From Caldisphaera sp. (GTDB taxonomy: Archaea > Thermoproteota > Thermoprotei_A > Sulfolobales > Acidilobaceae): a stretch of DNA of 64,000 bases. The notes under the pieces are model-generated. The model was not told where the DNA came from. It saw only the letters and a program-made list of their open reading frames with translations, and did no database searches. Positions 40,415-51,064 of this stretch are shown in pieces; position 1 is the first letter of the stretch; the number at the start of each line of letters is the position of its first letter. The stretch covers positions 20,305 through 84,304 of the forward strand of contig NZ_JAGDXI010000015.1 of the NCBI RefSeq assembly GCF_023256325.1, in the 5' to 3' direction. The position numbers and the translations under genes were made by a program.

Positions 40415-40933
40415 TCATCCACCTCTTCTTAAATACCAGCCCAAATCTTTTACTGGCTCGACTATTTTAATTTCTTTTTTCCGATTAATAACTTTACCTA
40501 TACCCCATCCTATAGGTTCATCGTTCTCATTTAAAATCACACGCAAACCTTCCTTAAATGATATAATGTTATTTTTAACTATTTTTCCATATAGGAATTG
40601 CTTTTCGCCTTTTTTATTTAATTTTATGCAATTTATCTCATTACACAGCCTTGAAATCCTTCTTAATAATGTTAATCCTGGATAGAATTTATTATTTTTT
40701 ATATACCCTAAATAAAAGCCTGTTGTATAAATTGATTCTAGGCTGTTAACTATTATTTCTAATTGAATTGGTATATCGAATATATCATTATATTTCCCAT
40801 TTTCTATTTCCAACTTTTTTAGATTTGTTGCTATACTTGAAATATTTATTCCTAGCTGGGAAACAAAATTTTCTAATGCTTTTAAATCTGATTTTGACAA
40901 GTTTACTAATTTTCCTCCTTTCTCAGCTTGCAT
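40415..40933 (-). CDS. NIP7-like PUA-domain RNA-binding protein
   Basis: TGFYLGYIKNNKFYPGLTLLRRI...KKGEKQFLYGKIV...GWGIGKV; upstream of an RNA m5C methyltransferase. Confidence 0.6.
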   Translation of the reverse strand: MQAEKGGKLVNLSKSDLKALENFVSQLGINISSIATNLKKLEIENGKYNDIFDIPIQLEIIVNSLESIYTTGFYLGYIKNNKFYPGLTLLRRISRLCNEINCIKLNKKGEKQFLYGKIVKNNIISFKEGLRVILNENDEPIGWGIGKVINRKKEIKIVEPVKDLGWYLRRGG

Positions 40934-41907
40934 ATAAAGAACCCCTCAGTTCCATGCTTATGAGGCCATAGTCTAATGCAATTCTTTACTCTATCATCAA
41001 ACACGATACCATTAAATTCTTCATAAGCTTTGTCACCAATAGGTGAATCAACTTTTATAGTATCGACATTCCTTTTATTTAAAACTCTATCGATAACAAA
41101 TTCCCCTTCCTCTATAGCAGTGCTACATGCAGCATACGTTATTTCTCCACCAGGCTTAACTATATCTATTGCTTTGTTCAAAAGCTGATATTGTAATAAA
41201 TGTATTTTTCTCATATCACTTCTTGGTCTGCTACTTTTCCTTTTAGGATCCTTCCTAATTATCCCTTCCCCTGATGAAGGAGAATCGAGCAAAATCATAT
41301 CAGAATTTTTTAAAGAGAGTTTTCTTGCATCTGTTTCTAAAATTATGTAGCTTGAAAAACCCATCCTTTGCAAATTAGACCTTAAAGCCTTTATTCTCGC
41401 TTTTTTTAATTCTACAGAAACTAACTTAACGCTATCTTTTGTTAATTGCAGTATTTGACTTGCTTTTCCACCAGGAGCAGAAGCCATATCTATTATAAAA
41501 GAATTTTTTAAAGGGTTCATTAAATAAACAACAAGCATAGAGCCAGGATCTTGCAAGTAGTAATAGCCCATCAAATACTCATGTGTAGCACCAACATTAT
41601 AAGGAGATTCTATTATCTCATATCCGTGAGGTAAAAAAGGTATTTTTTGTATTTTAATTCCTTTGTTTTTTAACCTCTTTTCTAGTTCATCACATGAAAC
41701 TAGGAAATCGTTACATCTTATAGTTTGAGGCATAGGTATTTCGTTAAATTCTAAAAGATCTATAACTTCTTCTCCCAATAATTTTATATATCTCTCTACT
41801 ATATAATCAGAATAACCGTATTTCTCCGCAAGAGATTTAGCTTCATTACTAATTTCATAACTAAATATTTTATTTTCTTTTTCAGATTCGTTCAAATTAA
41901 TACCCAA
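40906..41907 (-). CDS. RsmB/NOP2-type RNA (cytosine-C5) methyltransferase
   Basis: YLQDPGSMLVVYLMNPLKNSFIIDMASAPGGKASQI; LLDSPSSGEGIIRKDP; ITYAACSTAIEEGE. Confidence 0.9.
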   Translation of the reverse strand: MGINLNESEKENKIFSYEISNEAKSLAEKYGYSDYIVERYIKLLGEEVIDLLEFNEIPMPQTIRCNDFLVSCDELEKRLKNKGIKIQKIPFLPHGYEIIESPYNVGATHEYLMGYYYLQDPGSMLVVYLMNPLKNSFIIDMASAPGGKASQILQLTKDSVKLVSVELKKARIKALRSNLQRMGFSSYIILETDARKLSLKNSDMILLDSPSSGEGIIRKDPKRKSSRPRSDMRKIHLLQYQLLNKAIDIVKPGGEITYAACSTAIEEGEFVIDRVLNKRNVDTIKVDSPIGDKAYEEFNGIVFDDRVKNCIRLWPHKHGTEGFFICKLRKEEN

Positions 41908-41939
41908 TTAATGCTTATAGTCTTGAGAGTTTTTTTATA

Positions 41940-42491
41940 TTGTGGGGATATTTAGTGCAAGAAAATTACAATAGGTTAATATTTCCAGGTAGATTCCAAC
42001 CATTACACATAGGGCATATAAAGGCTATAGAATATGCATTAAACCTTTCTAAAGAGCTAATAATAGTTGTAGGCTCAGCTCAAGAAAGCTATACAATAAA
42101 AAATCCTTTAACTGCAGGAGAAAGAATTGAAATCATAAAAAGCGTATTAGCAAGAGAATTTGGCTATGACTATTGCCAAAGAATTTACATTGTACCTATA
42201 ATGGATATAGAGATGAACAAAGTATGGGTTCAATATCTTAAAATGTTATTGCCTGAGTTCGATGGCGTTGTTTCAGGAAATTCTTTAGTTTTGAACTTAT
42301 TCAAAGATATGGGCCTTAAAGCAATCATGCAACCGATGTTTAACAGAAATTTATGTAGTGGAACTAATATAAGAAATAGTATAATTGAAGGCAACGATGA
42401 TTGGAGAAAATGTATTCCAGATTATCTTTATGAGATCTTAGAAAAATATAATTTTATAGAAAGGTTAAAGTCACTATCAAGAGGAGATTGA
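41940..42491 (+). CDS. nadM: nicotinamide-nucleotide adenylyltransferase
   Basis: IFPGRFQPLHIGHIKAIEYAL; NPLTAGERIEII; SGTNIRNSI. Confidence 0.92.
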   Translation: MWGYLVQENYNRLIFPGRFQPLHIGHIKAIEYALNLSKELIIVVGSAQESYTIKNPLTAGERIEIIKSVLAREFGYDYCQRIYIVPIMDIEMNKVWVQYLKMLLPEFDGVVSGNSLVLNLFKDMGLKAIMQPMFNRNLCSGTNIRNSIIEGNDDWRKCIPDYLYEILEKYNFIERLKSLSRGD

Positions 42492-42552
42492 AATAAACAA
42501 AAAAGAATAAAAATTTAAGTCCAGTATTTTTATAATATTTTGGTGAAAAGTT

Positions 42553-43035
42553 ATGGAATTTCAAGTTTTAGACATACCTGTTCCTGAGGGAACAAACGTA
42601 ATAATAGGCAGAAGCCATTTTATAAAAACAGTTGAAGATCTCTATGAAACCATGGTTACAAGCTGCCCATCAGCGAAATTTGGAATAGCTTTTTGTGAAG
42701 CTTCAGGAAAAAGATTAATAAGATATGAAGGTAATGATAAAGATTTAACAAAACAGGCAATAGAAACCTGCAACATAATTTCCTCAGGTCATGTCTTCGT
42801 TATATATCTAAAAGACTCATGGCCAATAAATGTATTAAACGCAATAAAATCAGTTCAAGAAGTTACGTCAATTTATGTAGCAACTTCAAATCCAGTTAAA
42901 ATAGCGATTGCTGATATGGGTGAAAGTAGATTAGTTTTGGGATTTTCAGATGGGTTCAAGCCTCTAGGAGTAGAAAAAGAAGAGGATAAAAAAGAAAGAA
43001 AAGAATTGCTTAGAAGGTTTGGTTACAAGCTTTAA
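42553..43035 (+). CDS. adenosine-specific kinase family (DUF355)
   Basis: [35 protein letters not shown]...[14 protein letters not shown]. Confidence 0.85.
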   Translation: MEFQVLDIPVPEGTNVIIGRSHFIKTVEDLYETMVTSCPSAKFGIAFCEASGKRLIRYEGNDKDLTKQAIETCNIISSGHVFVIYLKDSWPINVLNAIKSVQEVTSIYVATSNPVKIAIADMGESRLVLGFSDGFKPLGVEKEEDKKERKELLRRFGYKL

Positions 43036-43103
43036 ATTATTACTGAAAACGATAAAATCTAGAATCTTATTACTTTACTTAGAACATTAATTGGGTACAA
43101 AAA

Positions 43104-43700
43104 ATGAAAAGATTAGCAATTGCTATAACTGGAATGCCTGGAAGCGGAAAAAGTGTTGTAGCAGAAAAGATTGCGGAAAAACTTAATGCTGAACTATTTA
43201 TTATGGGCGATATAGTAAGAGACGAAGCTAGGCGTAGAGGCATAGAATTAACAATTGAAAATATTGAAAATCTAGCAACACAACTAAGGCAAGAATATGG
43301 AAGGAATGCAATTGCTAAACTACTTTTAAAAAGGATTGAAAATAAAAAAGATAAATTCATAGTAATCGATGGTATAAGAGCTATAGAAGAATTGAAAGAA
43401 TTGAAAATAAAAAATAATTTAGATATTTGCCTTGTTTCTATACATGCCTCGCCCTTGACTAGGTTTAACAGATTAAAAAACAGGAAAAGAGAGGGAAAAG
43501 ATATATCATGGGAAGAATTTTCTTTTAGAGATAAAAAAAATTTAGAATATGGTATAGGTAATGTTATAGCTGTATCGGATTTTATAATAATAAATGAAGG
43601 TAGTTTAAAAGAGTTAGAAGATAAAATAAACAAAGTAGTAGAGGTCATAGAAAATGAAGAATGGGAGAATTATTGTAGAGGCGGAGCTGAGGCCTACTGA
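43104..43700 (+). CDS. UPF0200 P-loop kinase-like protein
   Basis: ITGMPGSGKSVVAEKIAEKLNAELFIMGDIVRDEARRRG. Confidence 0.85.
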   Translation: MKRLAIAITGMPGSGKSVVAEKIAEKLNAELFIMGDIVRDEARRRGIELTIENIENLATQLRQEYGRNAIAKLLLKRIENKKDKFIVIDGIRAIEELKELKIKNNLDICLVSIHASPLTRFNRLKNRKREGKDISWEEFSFRDKKNLEYGIGNVIAVSDFIIINEGSLKELEDKINKVVEVIENEEWENYCRGGAEAY

Positions 43701-44091
43701 AGATGAAGAAAAGGTAATTAAGGCAATAAACAACGTATTTACATATAAAGATATGGAAATAATAGATCAAGGAGAATATAAAGTTATAAGGTGTTTTTCA
43801 GATTCTTATGATTCTTTAAGAAAGTTTCATGACCTGCTAAGAAAGCAAGCTATATTAGATGCAGCTAGATCTTATTTTTTAAAAAGAATAAGAGGCAATG
43901 TTTTACAAATTCTTTTACACAAACAAGCATTATATCAGGGAAAAATTAGTTTAATTTCATGGGATGAAGAATCCCCATTAGGACCAATAAAAATAACAAT
44001 CGAATCTGATAATATCAATGCAGTTATAGATTGGTTATCTCCTCAAACAGTTAGAGGAAGGCCTTTATGGGAAAGAGATATACCTGAATAA
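43654..44091 (+). CDS. UPF0201 RNA-binding-domain protein
   Basis: VEAELRPTEDEEKVIKAINNVF...LDAARSYFLKRIRGN; coupled to the UPF0200 gene. Confidence 0.85.
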   Translation: MKNGRIIVEAELRPTEDEEKVIKAINNVFTYKDMEIIDQGEYKVIRCFSDSYDSLRKFHDLLRKQAILDAARSYFLKRIRGNVLQILLHKQALYQGKISLISWDEESPLGPIKITIESDNINAVIDWLSPQTVRGRPLWERDIPE

Positions 44092-44265
44092 TAAAATAGA
44101 TGAGAATTCCTAACTCAGGTTCATTAATTATAAGTTTTATAATAGTATAACTATAATAAAAAAATATTTATAACTACTAAAACAATTTTTATTTAAAGAA
44201 GGTTAAGCGAAATACAATCTTCTAATATTTATAATACATTGTTGGGAATATCTAAAGAATTAAAA

Positions 44266-45234
44266 TTATAGAACAAACCTATATTTAGCTAAATCCCATG
44301 TTAATATAGTATTTTTAAATTCCTCCTTTGCCTGTTTTTCAATTTCAATAGCTTCAAATCCCTCATATCTAGAGCTTATATGAGTTAATATCAATAAAGA
44401 TGCCTTAGATTTTTTTGCTGATAATGCAGCTCCTCTCCCTGTGCTGTGATAAAACTTTTCTGCTTCGCTTTGATGATCATCAGAAAAAGTAGACTCGTGA
44501 ATTATTACATTAGATTCTTTTACACAAGAAACTATATTATCGCAGGGCTTAGTATCCCCTGTATAGCTTATTTTAAAAGGATTAATCCTAATTAACATTC
44601 GATTATCTTCTAATTCAAAGTACTTCTCTATATCGGGTCCTGGATAAATGCCTTGTTTTTTCATTTCTTCGATATTTATTCTTGGCCTTAAATTCCATTC
44701 CAAAGTATAACAGTAAGATTCCCTAGAATGACATGATGGATACCAATATATGTTTAGTCTGTCTCCTTTTTGGTTAAAAATCTCTAGCATGCCATTAGCA
44801 CTTATTTCATAAAGATTTATATTAAAGCCTAGATGATTTCCCTCAACTTCAAGGGCATCTTTAATAAACTTTATTACATCTTTTGGCGCGATGATGTTTA
44901 ATGGTATATTTCTTGTATTTAAATACATAGATTGAAGAAGACCAGGCAATCCATTAATATGGTCTCCATGACCATGAGTTATTGCTATGGTGTTTATTCT
45001 AGTTAAAGGTATATCAGCCTGTCTTAACCTATGTTGGGTTCCTTCTCCAACATCTAAAAGTATTATATTGCCTAGCCAATCCCTTATTGCATAGGATGCA
45101 GTAAATCTATTTTCACCTGGGTATGCCCCACCTGTACCTAGAGTTGTAAGTTCAATCCACCTTGACATGGTTCTAGCCTCCTTTAATTTAGGAGTTAAAT
45201 TCTCATATTTACTTCTATTAAATATGATAGGCAA
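44266..45234 (-). CDS. rnz: Ribonuclease Z (start likely at MSRWIELTTLGTGG)
   Basis: ITHGHGDHINGLPGLLQSM metallo-beta-lactamase motif; SYTGDTKPC; HESTFSDD. Confidence 0.93.
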   Translation of the reverse strand: MPIIFNRSKYENLTPKLKEARTMSRWIELTTLGTGGAYPGENRFTASYAIRDWLGNIILLDVGEGTQHRLRQADIPLTRINTIAITHGHGDHINGLPGLLQSMYLNTRNIPLNIIAPKDVIKFIKDALEVEGNHLGFNINLYEISANGMLEIFNQKGDRLNIYWYPSCHSRESYCYTLEWNLRPRINIEEMKKQGIYPGPDIEKYFELEDNRMLIRINPFKISYTGDTKPCDNIVSCVKESNVIIHESTFSDDHQSEAEKFYHSTGRGAALSAKKSKASLLILTHISSRYEGFEAIEIEKQAKEEFKNTILTWDLAKYRFVL

Positions 45235-45247
45235 TGATTTTAAAACC

Positions 45248-45862
45248 TTAACTAATATTTTCTTTTTTCTTAATTATAACATCCTTTGCTTTATAATATT
45301 GCTTTTCCCAATCTATCTTAAAGCCTGCGATACCTATTGCTATAAAAACTACAGTTAAAATTATAGCTATATCTGGTTTTGATATGGATAGCAAATATGA
45401 TGCCAAGGTAATTACCTTTAACTCGATATATATTTCAATTATTGTTTTAGAAAATTTTGCAATTAAAGTTATTAAGGCCATTTTAAGCAATGATATTTTC
45501 GCAGCTCCTCCAGCTAAGTATAGATAATCATCAAATGGCAAAACAGGTATAATGGATAAAATGAAAAGTATTAATAAAATATATTTATTCGGTAAGCTTG
45601 ATAACATCTTAACATTTTTATTTTTTAATAAAGGTTTTTTGAACAAGCTTCCAAACAAATAGATAATTATTTTTGATAAAATTGCTCCTAATGAAGCTAA
45701 TATTATTAATTCCCAGAAGTAATTGTAATTAAGCTGAATTATGGCAGTTGCAGTGATTATCGTGTAAGGAGGACCACCAAAAGGAATTGCATTTGATATG
45801 AATGATATCCAAAAAACTAACAATAAATAATAAAAAGCATCATTCATAATCCAACTACTCAC
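45248..45862 (-). CDS. VTT/DedA-like membrane protein
   Basis: FISNAIPFGGPPYTI...SIIPVLPFDDYLYLAGGAAKISLLKMALITLIAKFSKT. Confidence 0.6.
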   Translation of the reverse strand: MSSWIMNDAFYYLLLVFWISFISNAIPFGGPPYTIITATAIIQLNYNYFWELIILASLGAILSKIIIYLFGSLFKKPLLKNKNVKMLSSLPNKYILLILFILSIIPVLPFDDYLYLAGGAAKISLLKMALITLIAKFSKTIIEIYIELKVITLASYLLSISKPDIAIILTVVFIAIGIAGFKIDWEKQYYKAKDVIIKKKENIS

Positions 45863-46130
45863 TCAATCTGCTGACTGTTTCAACTTCTACGTCTTCTACC
45901 CCTTCTACTCCTCTAATTAATGATTCGAGATCTTCCGTGCCTCCTTCTGTATTTTCAGGCATAGAAACCAATAGTATTAGAGCTTTTAACCCAAATGCAA
46001 CTGGTTCTTCTTTGCTGTCTATTATTTGATAACCTGTAGGAAGTGATTTTTGTATTTCGTTTTTAAGGCTATCTAGCTTAATATCTAGAGAATTTGGCAT
46101 TACTTTCAACAATACAGCAACTTTTGCCAT
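45855..46130 (-). CDS. Elongation factor 1-beta
   Basis: VLLKVMPNSLDIKLDSLKNEI...EPVAFGLKALILLVSMPENTEGGTEDLESLIRGVEGVEDVEVETVSRL. Confidence 0.95.
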   Translation of the reverse strand: MAKVAVLLKVMPNSLDIKLDSLKNEIQKSLPTGYQIIDSKEEPVAFGLKALILLVSMPENTEGGTEDLESLIRGVEGVEDVEVETVSRLSE

Positions 46131-46140
46131 ATAATATCAC

Positions 46141-46362
46141 CTAAGGTCCAATAAATCCACAATTTGGACATTTATATTTCATACCTTGCTTTCTACATTT
46201 GCTACATCTCCAAATCAATGCTTTTCCACAGTTAGGACAATAAAATGATACTGCTTTTTCTCTCGGATGAATTATTTTTCCGCAACTAGTACATATTGGA
46301 GGCTGAACTGTATCGAGCATATCCAATCTCTTTATTGCTGTGACTGACACTTCTAATAGCAC
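46141..46362 (-). CDS. zinc-ribbon RNA-binding protein (DUF1610-like)
   Basis: [50 protein letters not shown]. Confidence 0.9.
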   Translation of the reverse strand: MLLEVSVTAIKRLDMLDTVQPPICTSCGKIIHPREKAVSFYCPNCGKALIWRCSKCRKQGMKYKCPNCGFIGP

Positions 46363-46622
46363 CTCATTATATTTTGGACACAGAGTTTTAAAATCTTGTT
46401 ATCTTTAAAATCTTCATGCAGTCTAATCTTTTTATTCTCTAACGATGAATTAAAAGATTATTTTTATTTTCTAGTATAAAATAAAATTGTTCAGTAAATA
46501 AGTATAGAAAGAGAAATAACTAAATTAAAGCTCTAAAAATTTTTTAATTTATATCAAACAAGACCTAGGCTTCTTAAATAAACTATTTTAAATATATTAA
46601 TTAAAATTTATTATTGAAAAAA

Positions 46623-48578
46623 TTAAGATGAATCCGAAAGATCATATTTCAAGTTTATTGTACTTTTATTTAATCCTTTTTTAACGAAAATTATTCTAGA
46701 TTTACCTGGAATTTTTTGCATGATCTCATTTTCATTTAACGCAAGCATGTATATTCTTTCCTTATCATTAAACAACTTAGAAAATTCTATTTTTAATTCT
46801 TCTGCAATTTCTTTTTGCCCTTTTTCACCTGGAATAATCTTTGAATATACTATAGATTTTAGCTTGACGTTTTCTTCACTACCAGATATTATAATCGGTA
46901 TTTCCTCTCTAAAGGTAACGCCAATATAAAGTTCAACATTAAAGGGCTTTAAGAAATTCTTTTTACCATATATCATAAATGATCCCTTTGATAAGTATTC
47001 TCCCGAAGGTGGAGACTTTGAAACTTGATTGCCATATACCCAATATACTCCAACGCTCCCCATGCCAGCTTTCCAAGCTTTGCTATATGCAACAGCTATT
47101 ATTGCTGCATCATTTATATCATCTTCCTTAACTTCTTTATTTCCAGTGAATAAAACTACTGATGGAGAACCATGAATGTCTGCATGAATATAAACATCTT
47201 TATCTTTTAAATATTTCTTTACAATACTTTCATTCTGATCAGCATCTTTACCACCAATAGCTAAAAAATCGTTTCTTGTTATAACCCAATGATATTTTTC
47301 GTACCACTCCTTTCTTCTATTTTTTATCAAATTTTTAACTTTTTCTACCTCAATTTTTTCTTCAAGCTCGTTTAACCTTTTCATCATGTCATTAATGGAA
47401 CTGATAGCTTTTTTAGATTTTGATCTAAGTTCTCCTGCTTCCTTATATAACCTAATAATAGTCTTATCTAAACTTTCATTAAAGTATACTTTAATCAGTT
47501 CCCCATTAAAATCAATAATTGCATACTTTTCTTTGTTATCAATTTTTACAACATTTTTACAATTCCCATTATTTTTATTAATGCAATTAACTATTTCTTC
47601 TATAGCTGAATAATTCTGTGCAATTAATTGCGCATCTCTTTCTAATTTTTGTGACTCTTCAATATATTTTGCTGATAAAATTTTATTCTCTTCAATACTG
47701 TGCATTATCTTTGATTTTTCTTCTTCAATTTTAGTATTAACTACTTCAGATATCATGTTAAAGTAATCATCTAAAGCAATATCAAAACTTTCATATTCGA
47801 TCATTCTCCCTCCATTCTCCAAAATGTTTTTTGATATAAATGGTGTTGCTTGCACGGGGTTTTCATTAATAAAATATATGTAACCCTTACCCTCTAAGCT
47901 GTTGTCTATTAATTTTTTTAAATTTATTAAGATTTGTTCTATACTATTCTTGTCAATATTTGATGGATTAGTTTCTTTTGGTATACCTAACAAATAAAGA
48001 ACTTCTTCAGCGACCTCTCCTGGAATATTCAAACCCATGACCAATCCTCTAGCTATATCTTTATATTTAGATATATTACTTATAATTTCCTCTAATTTTA
48101 ATTCCCAGGGCTTTGTCTCAATAATTTTTGGAAAAATGTAATTTACTTTTGTCTTTATTTCTCTATCCTTAAACTTTAGATACTTTGTTGACCCCAGAAT
48201 TTGGTTCTCTTCATTGGTTAAAACTACAACCCCCTTGGGAAGAATCTCAGCAAATAATTTTTCGTTAGAAAAAACGATTTTAACAATTCTATCAAATCCT
48301 ATTTGCTCAACTAAATTAATTTTCTGATTCCTTATATATTTTCTCAACAGCATAGCAAAGGGTTTGCTCACAAATTCGCTAGATGGCCTAACTCTTTTAG
48401 TAAAGTGAATCCTTATTGAAGGTTCTATTAACAGAAAATCACTTATTTTAGTTTTTATTTTTAATAAAACAAATTTTCCCTCATAGTATGCATTGTCTAC
48501 TCTTTGTCCTAAAATTAATTTTCCCGATGTGTTAACCCATGAATAAATATCAAATGAAGACATTGATTTTCTTGCCAT
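46623..48578 (-). CDS. NFACT/Rqc2 (RqcH) family protein
   Basis: N-terminal NFACT-N region; WYEKYHWVITRNDFLAIGGKDADQNE...VYIHADIHGSPSVVLF. Confidence 0.93.
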   Translation of the reverse strand: MARKSMSSFDIYSWVNTSGKLILGQRVDNAYYEGKFVLLKIKTKISDFLLIEPSIRIHFTKRVRPSSEFVSKPFAMLLRKYIRNQKINLVEQIGFDRIVKIVFSNEKLFAEILPKGVVVLTNEENQILGSTKYLKFKDREIKTKVNYIFPKIIETKPWELKLEEIISNISKYKDIARGLVMGLNIPGEVAEEVLYLLGIPKETNPSNIDKNSIEQILINLKKLIDNSLEGKGYIYFINENPVQATPFISKNILENGGRMIEYESFDIALDDYFNMISEVVNTKIEEEKSKIMHSIEENKILSAKYIEESQKLERDAQLIAQNYSAIEEIVNCINKNNGNCKNVVKIDNKEKYAIIDFNGELIKVYFNESLDKTIIRLYKEAGELRSKSKKAISSINDMMKRLNELEEKIEVEKVKNLIKNRRKEWYEKYHWVITRNDFLAIGGKDADQNESIVKKYLKDKDVYIHADIHGSPSVVLFTGNKEVKEDDINDAAIIAVAYSKAWKAGMGSVGVYWVYGNQVSKSPPSGEYLSKGSFMIYGKKNFLKPFNVELYIGVTFREEIPIIISGSEENVKLKSIVYSKIIPGEKGQKEIAEELKIEFSKLFNDKERIYMLALNENEIMQKIPGKSRIIFVKKGLNKSTINLKYDLSDSS

Positions 48579-48593
48579 AATTTTTCCCCATAA

Positions 48594-49007
48594 TTACCAA
48601 GTTCTTTCCGTTTTTCTATCCTTAAATATCCACTTAAATTTATCATAAATAAAGCAATCAATTATAACGTTTTTACCATCTCTAATTATTGAAAGACCAT
48701 CTAATGGATTATCTGGAGGCGAAGGTAATATCTTTGGTTTTGTTATGCCAGAATATATCATTTTTTTACCAACTTTCTTCCACCAATATCTTCCATAATA
48801 TTCATAAATTACTTTATTTTTACCATTTTTTACTTTATATACTTTATGCACGGGTTTTAAATAATAACCTTTTAATGATATATCAGCATTATATATATAA
48901 ATCTTTTCTTTTATTTCATTAAGCAGATTAACTATATCCAAATAGCCATCATAAACTATTATTTTACATTCATGGGGCTCATTCGGCTTTTCCAGATCAT
49001 TCCCCAA
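48594..49007 (-). CDS. uncharacterised protein downstream of tRNA-Cys and upstream of NFACT gene
   Basis: Intact ORF in tandem with the NFACT gene; family not recognised. Confidence 0.6.
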   Translation of the reverse strand: MGNDLEKPNEPHECKIIVYDGYLDIVNLLNEIKEKIYIYNADISLKGYYLKPVHKVYKVKNGKNKVIYEYYGRYWWKKVGKKMIYSGITKPKILPSPPDNPLDGLSIIRDGKNVIIDCFIYDKFKWIFKDRKTERTW

Positions 49008-49095
49008 ATAAGGTCACCTCGTCGCAAGGCATTTCATAGCCCTATTATATAATTCTATTATGCGTATTAAAGTTATACATTGATATAGAGCTATG

Positions 49096-49201
49096 AGCCG
49101 GGGCCGGGATTCGAACCCGGGAATAACGGGTCTCAGCAAACGATGGGCTTGGCCACATTATTACTGCAGCCCGCCGCCTTAGACCGCTCGGCCACCCCGG
49201 C
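49096..49201 (-). tRNA. tRNA-Cys (GCA) with 32-nt anticodon-loop intron at about 49132..49163
   Basis: GCCGGGG...GCGGG-CTGCAG|intron|A-CCCGT-TATTC-CCGGGTTCGAATCCCGG-CCCCGGC-U. Confidence 0.9.
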
Positions 49202-49229
49202 CCATAAATTGAAAGGATTACAAAAATAT

Positions 49230-50255
49230 TTAAATTTCATTTGCAGATCTTACAATTTTTATCTTATTAGCATCAAAGCATAAATACACTTTATTGTTCT
49301 CTTCAAATTTATCTTCAGAAAATATATTAAAAGTTTTATCGTTAACTTTTACAGTATACAAAAAACCACGAGAAGTTAAGCCGACATCTGTTATTTTTCC
49401 TTCAAAACTATAGTCGCAACATCTATTACCACATATTTTTGCATCTTCTGGCCTAAAAACTGCATAAACTTTACCATCATAATTCAGTCCTTTTAAATCA
49501 TGAAAAATATTTTCTAATATTTCAAAAGAATTGGTATCGATCATATTAGAATAACCTAAATATTCAGAAAATTCCAGCGTTTTTGGATTATTGATTATCT
49601 CTACAGGATTACCAGCTTCAATTATCTTACCTTTATACATAAAGAAAAGCTTTGTAGACAATTCAAAAGCATCCTCAATAAAATGGCTTACATGTATTAT
49701 GGTTGTTGTTTTTAATTTGGTAATTTTTTTCAAGATATTTCTCAAATTCTTTTTAACGTTTGGATCTAAGTTGGAAAGAGGTTCATCTAGCAATAAAATT
49801 TTGGGTTCAATAACTAATGCCCTAGCTATTGAAATTAATTGCTGCTGACCCCCACTTAATTCTTTTGGCTTTTTATTCAAAAGATTCTCTATATTTAACA
49901 TAACTGATATGTCTTTAATTCTTTTTTCTCTTTCACTTTTATTCAATTTCATTAATTTGAGGCCATATTCTATATTAGATTTTGCATCCATATTATTAAA
50001 AAGAGAGTAGCTTTGTGTAACATAACCTATTTTCCTTTTTTCTATGGGTAAGTTTGTTATATCTTTTCCATATAATATAATTTTCCCATATAAAGGCCTG
50101 TAAAACCCTAATATTGATCTGAGGAGTGTTGTTTTTCCACTCCCATTGGGACCAGCTATAACATAATATCCGTGTTCCTCTAACTCTAAATTTATTGGCC
50201 CTAATACAAAATTTTTTAGTTTTACAGTTAAATTTTGTATAGTTAGAGCTTCCAA
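49230..50255 (-). CDS. wtpC: tungstate/molybdate-type ABC transporter ATPase
   Basis: IAGPNGSGKTTLLRSIL; LSGGQQQLISIARALVIEPKILLLDEPLSNLDP; followed by permease and binding-protein genes. Confidence 0.8.
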   Translation of the reverse strand: MEALTIQNLTVKLKNFVLGPINLELEEHGYYVIAGPNGSGKTTLLRSILGFYRPLYGKIILYGKDITNLPIEKRKIGYVTQSYSLFNNMDAKSNIEYGLKLMKLNKSEREKRIKDISVMLNIENLLNKKPKELSGGQQQLISIARALVIEPKILLLDEPLSNLDPNVKKNLRNILKKITKLKTTTIIHVSHFIEDAFELSTKLFFMYKGKIIEAGNPVEIINNPKTLEFSEYLGYSNMIDTNSFEILENIFHDLKGLNYDGKVYAVFRPEDAKICGNRCCDYSFEGKITDVGLTSRGFLYTVKVNDKTFNIFSEDKFEENNKVYLCFDANKIKIVRSANEI

Positions 50256-50259
50256 CTCT

Positions 50260-51054
50260 TTATCTCCTCAAGTTTAGGAACAATCTGAATAAGATAAATA
50301 TGCCAATTACTATTACTAATAATGCAGCAGAAAACTTAACTGCATCTATCAGTCCTAAACCTACATAACTCTCATAGATATATACGGATGATGGATAAAC
50401 AGTTGTTTTTCCAAATAAAACATAATATGCTACAATAAATAAAGCCCCTGCCTCGGATGTTGCTCTGGCCCATGTCAAAAGAGCACCATTAGCAACAGAC
50501 TTCCATATATTTGGCAGAATGACATTAAAGAAAGTCCTCATTTGTGATGCCCCTAAACTCCTAGATATTAGTTCCATTTCGGGATCTATCATTTTTATTG
50601 AAGATTCTATAATTCTAATTGTGTATGTTGAAGAAAGATAAGAAACGGCAAGAGTTGCTCCTAATATTGTATCTATAACGTTAATTCCAAACCTATGTAA
50701 GAAAGGCCCTAAACCATATTGAGAAGAGAATGCCAATACTATCATTATTCCTACTACCACATGGGGTATTACTATCGGTATATCTATAATGGTCTCTATT
50801 ACGCTCTTAAATTTAAATTCATATCTAGCTATTATATAGCCTAGTGGTAAACCAAATATTACTGCGAAGATTGCGGCTGTAGTAGATATAATCAAAGTAA
50901 CATAGACCGCAGCCAGAAATGATTCATTTTTTAATGATGATATAATGCCTTTGCTACCTACTAATAGGAGAACAGTTATTGGATAAACAAAAAATATTAA
51001 AAATATTAAAGAAAAAATTAGAGAAAAAATAAAAAATATTTGTACCCTCTTCAA
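50260..51054 (-). CDS. wtpB: tungstate/molybdate-type ABC transporter permease
   Basis: EAA-like loop ISRSLGASQMRTFFNVILPNIWKSVANGALLTWARATSEAGALF. Confidence 0.85.
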   Translation of the reverse strand: MKRVQIFFIFSLIFSLIFLIFFVYPITVLLLVGSKGIISSLKNESFLAAVYVTLIISTTAAIFAVIFGLPLGYIIARYEFKFKSVIETIIDIPIVIPHVVVGIMIVLAFSSQYGLGPFLHRFGINVIDTILGATLAVSYLSSTYTIRIIESSIKMIDPEMELISRSLGASQMRTFFNVILPNIWKSVANGALLTWARATSEAGALFIVAYYVLFGKTTVYPSSVYIYESYVGLGLIDAVKFSAALLVIVIGIFILFRLFLNLRR

Positions 51055-51064
51055 AATTTTTCAC

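Noticed and set aside
43079-43648. 189-aa minus-strand ORF
   Set aside because: Fully antisense to the convincing UPF0200 gene and low-complexity
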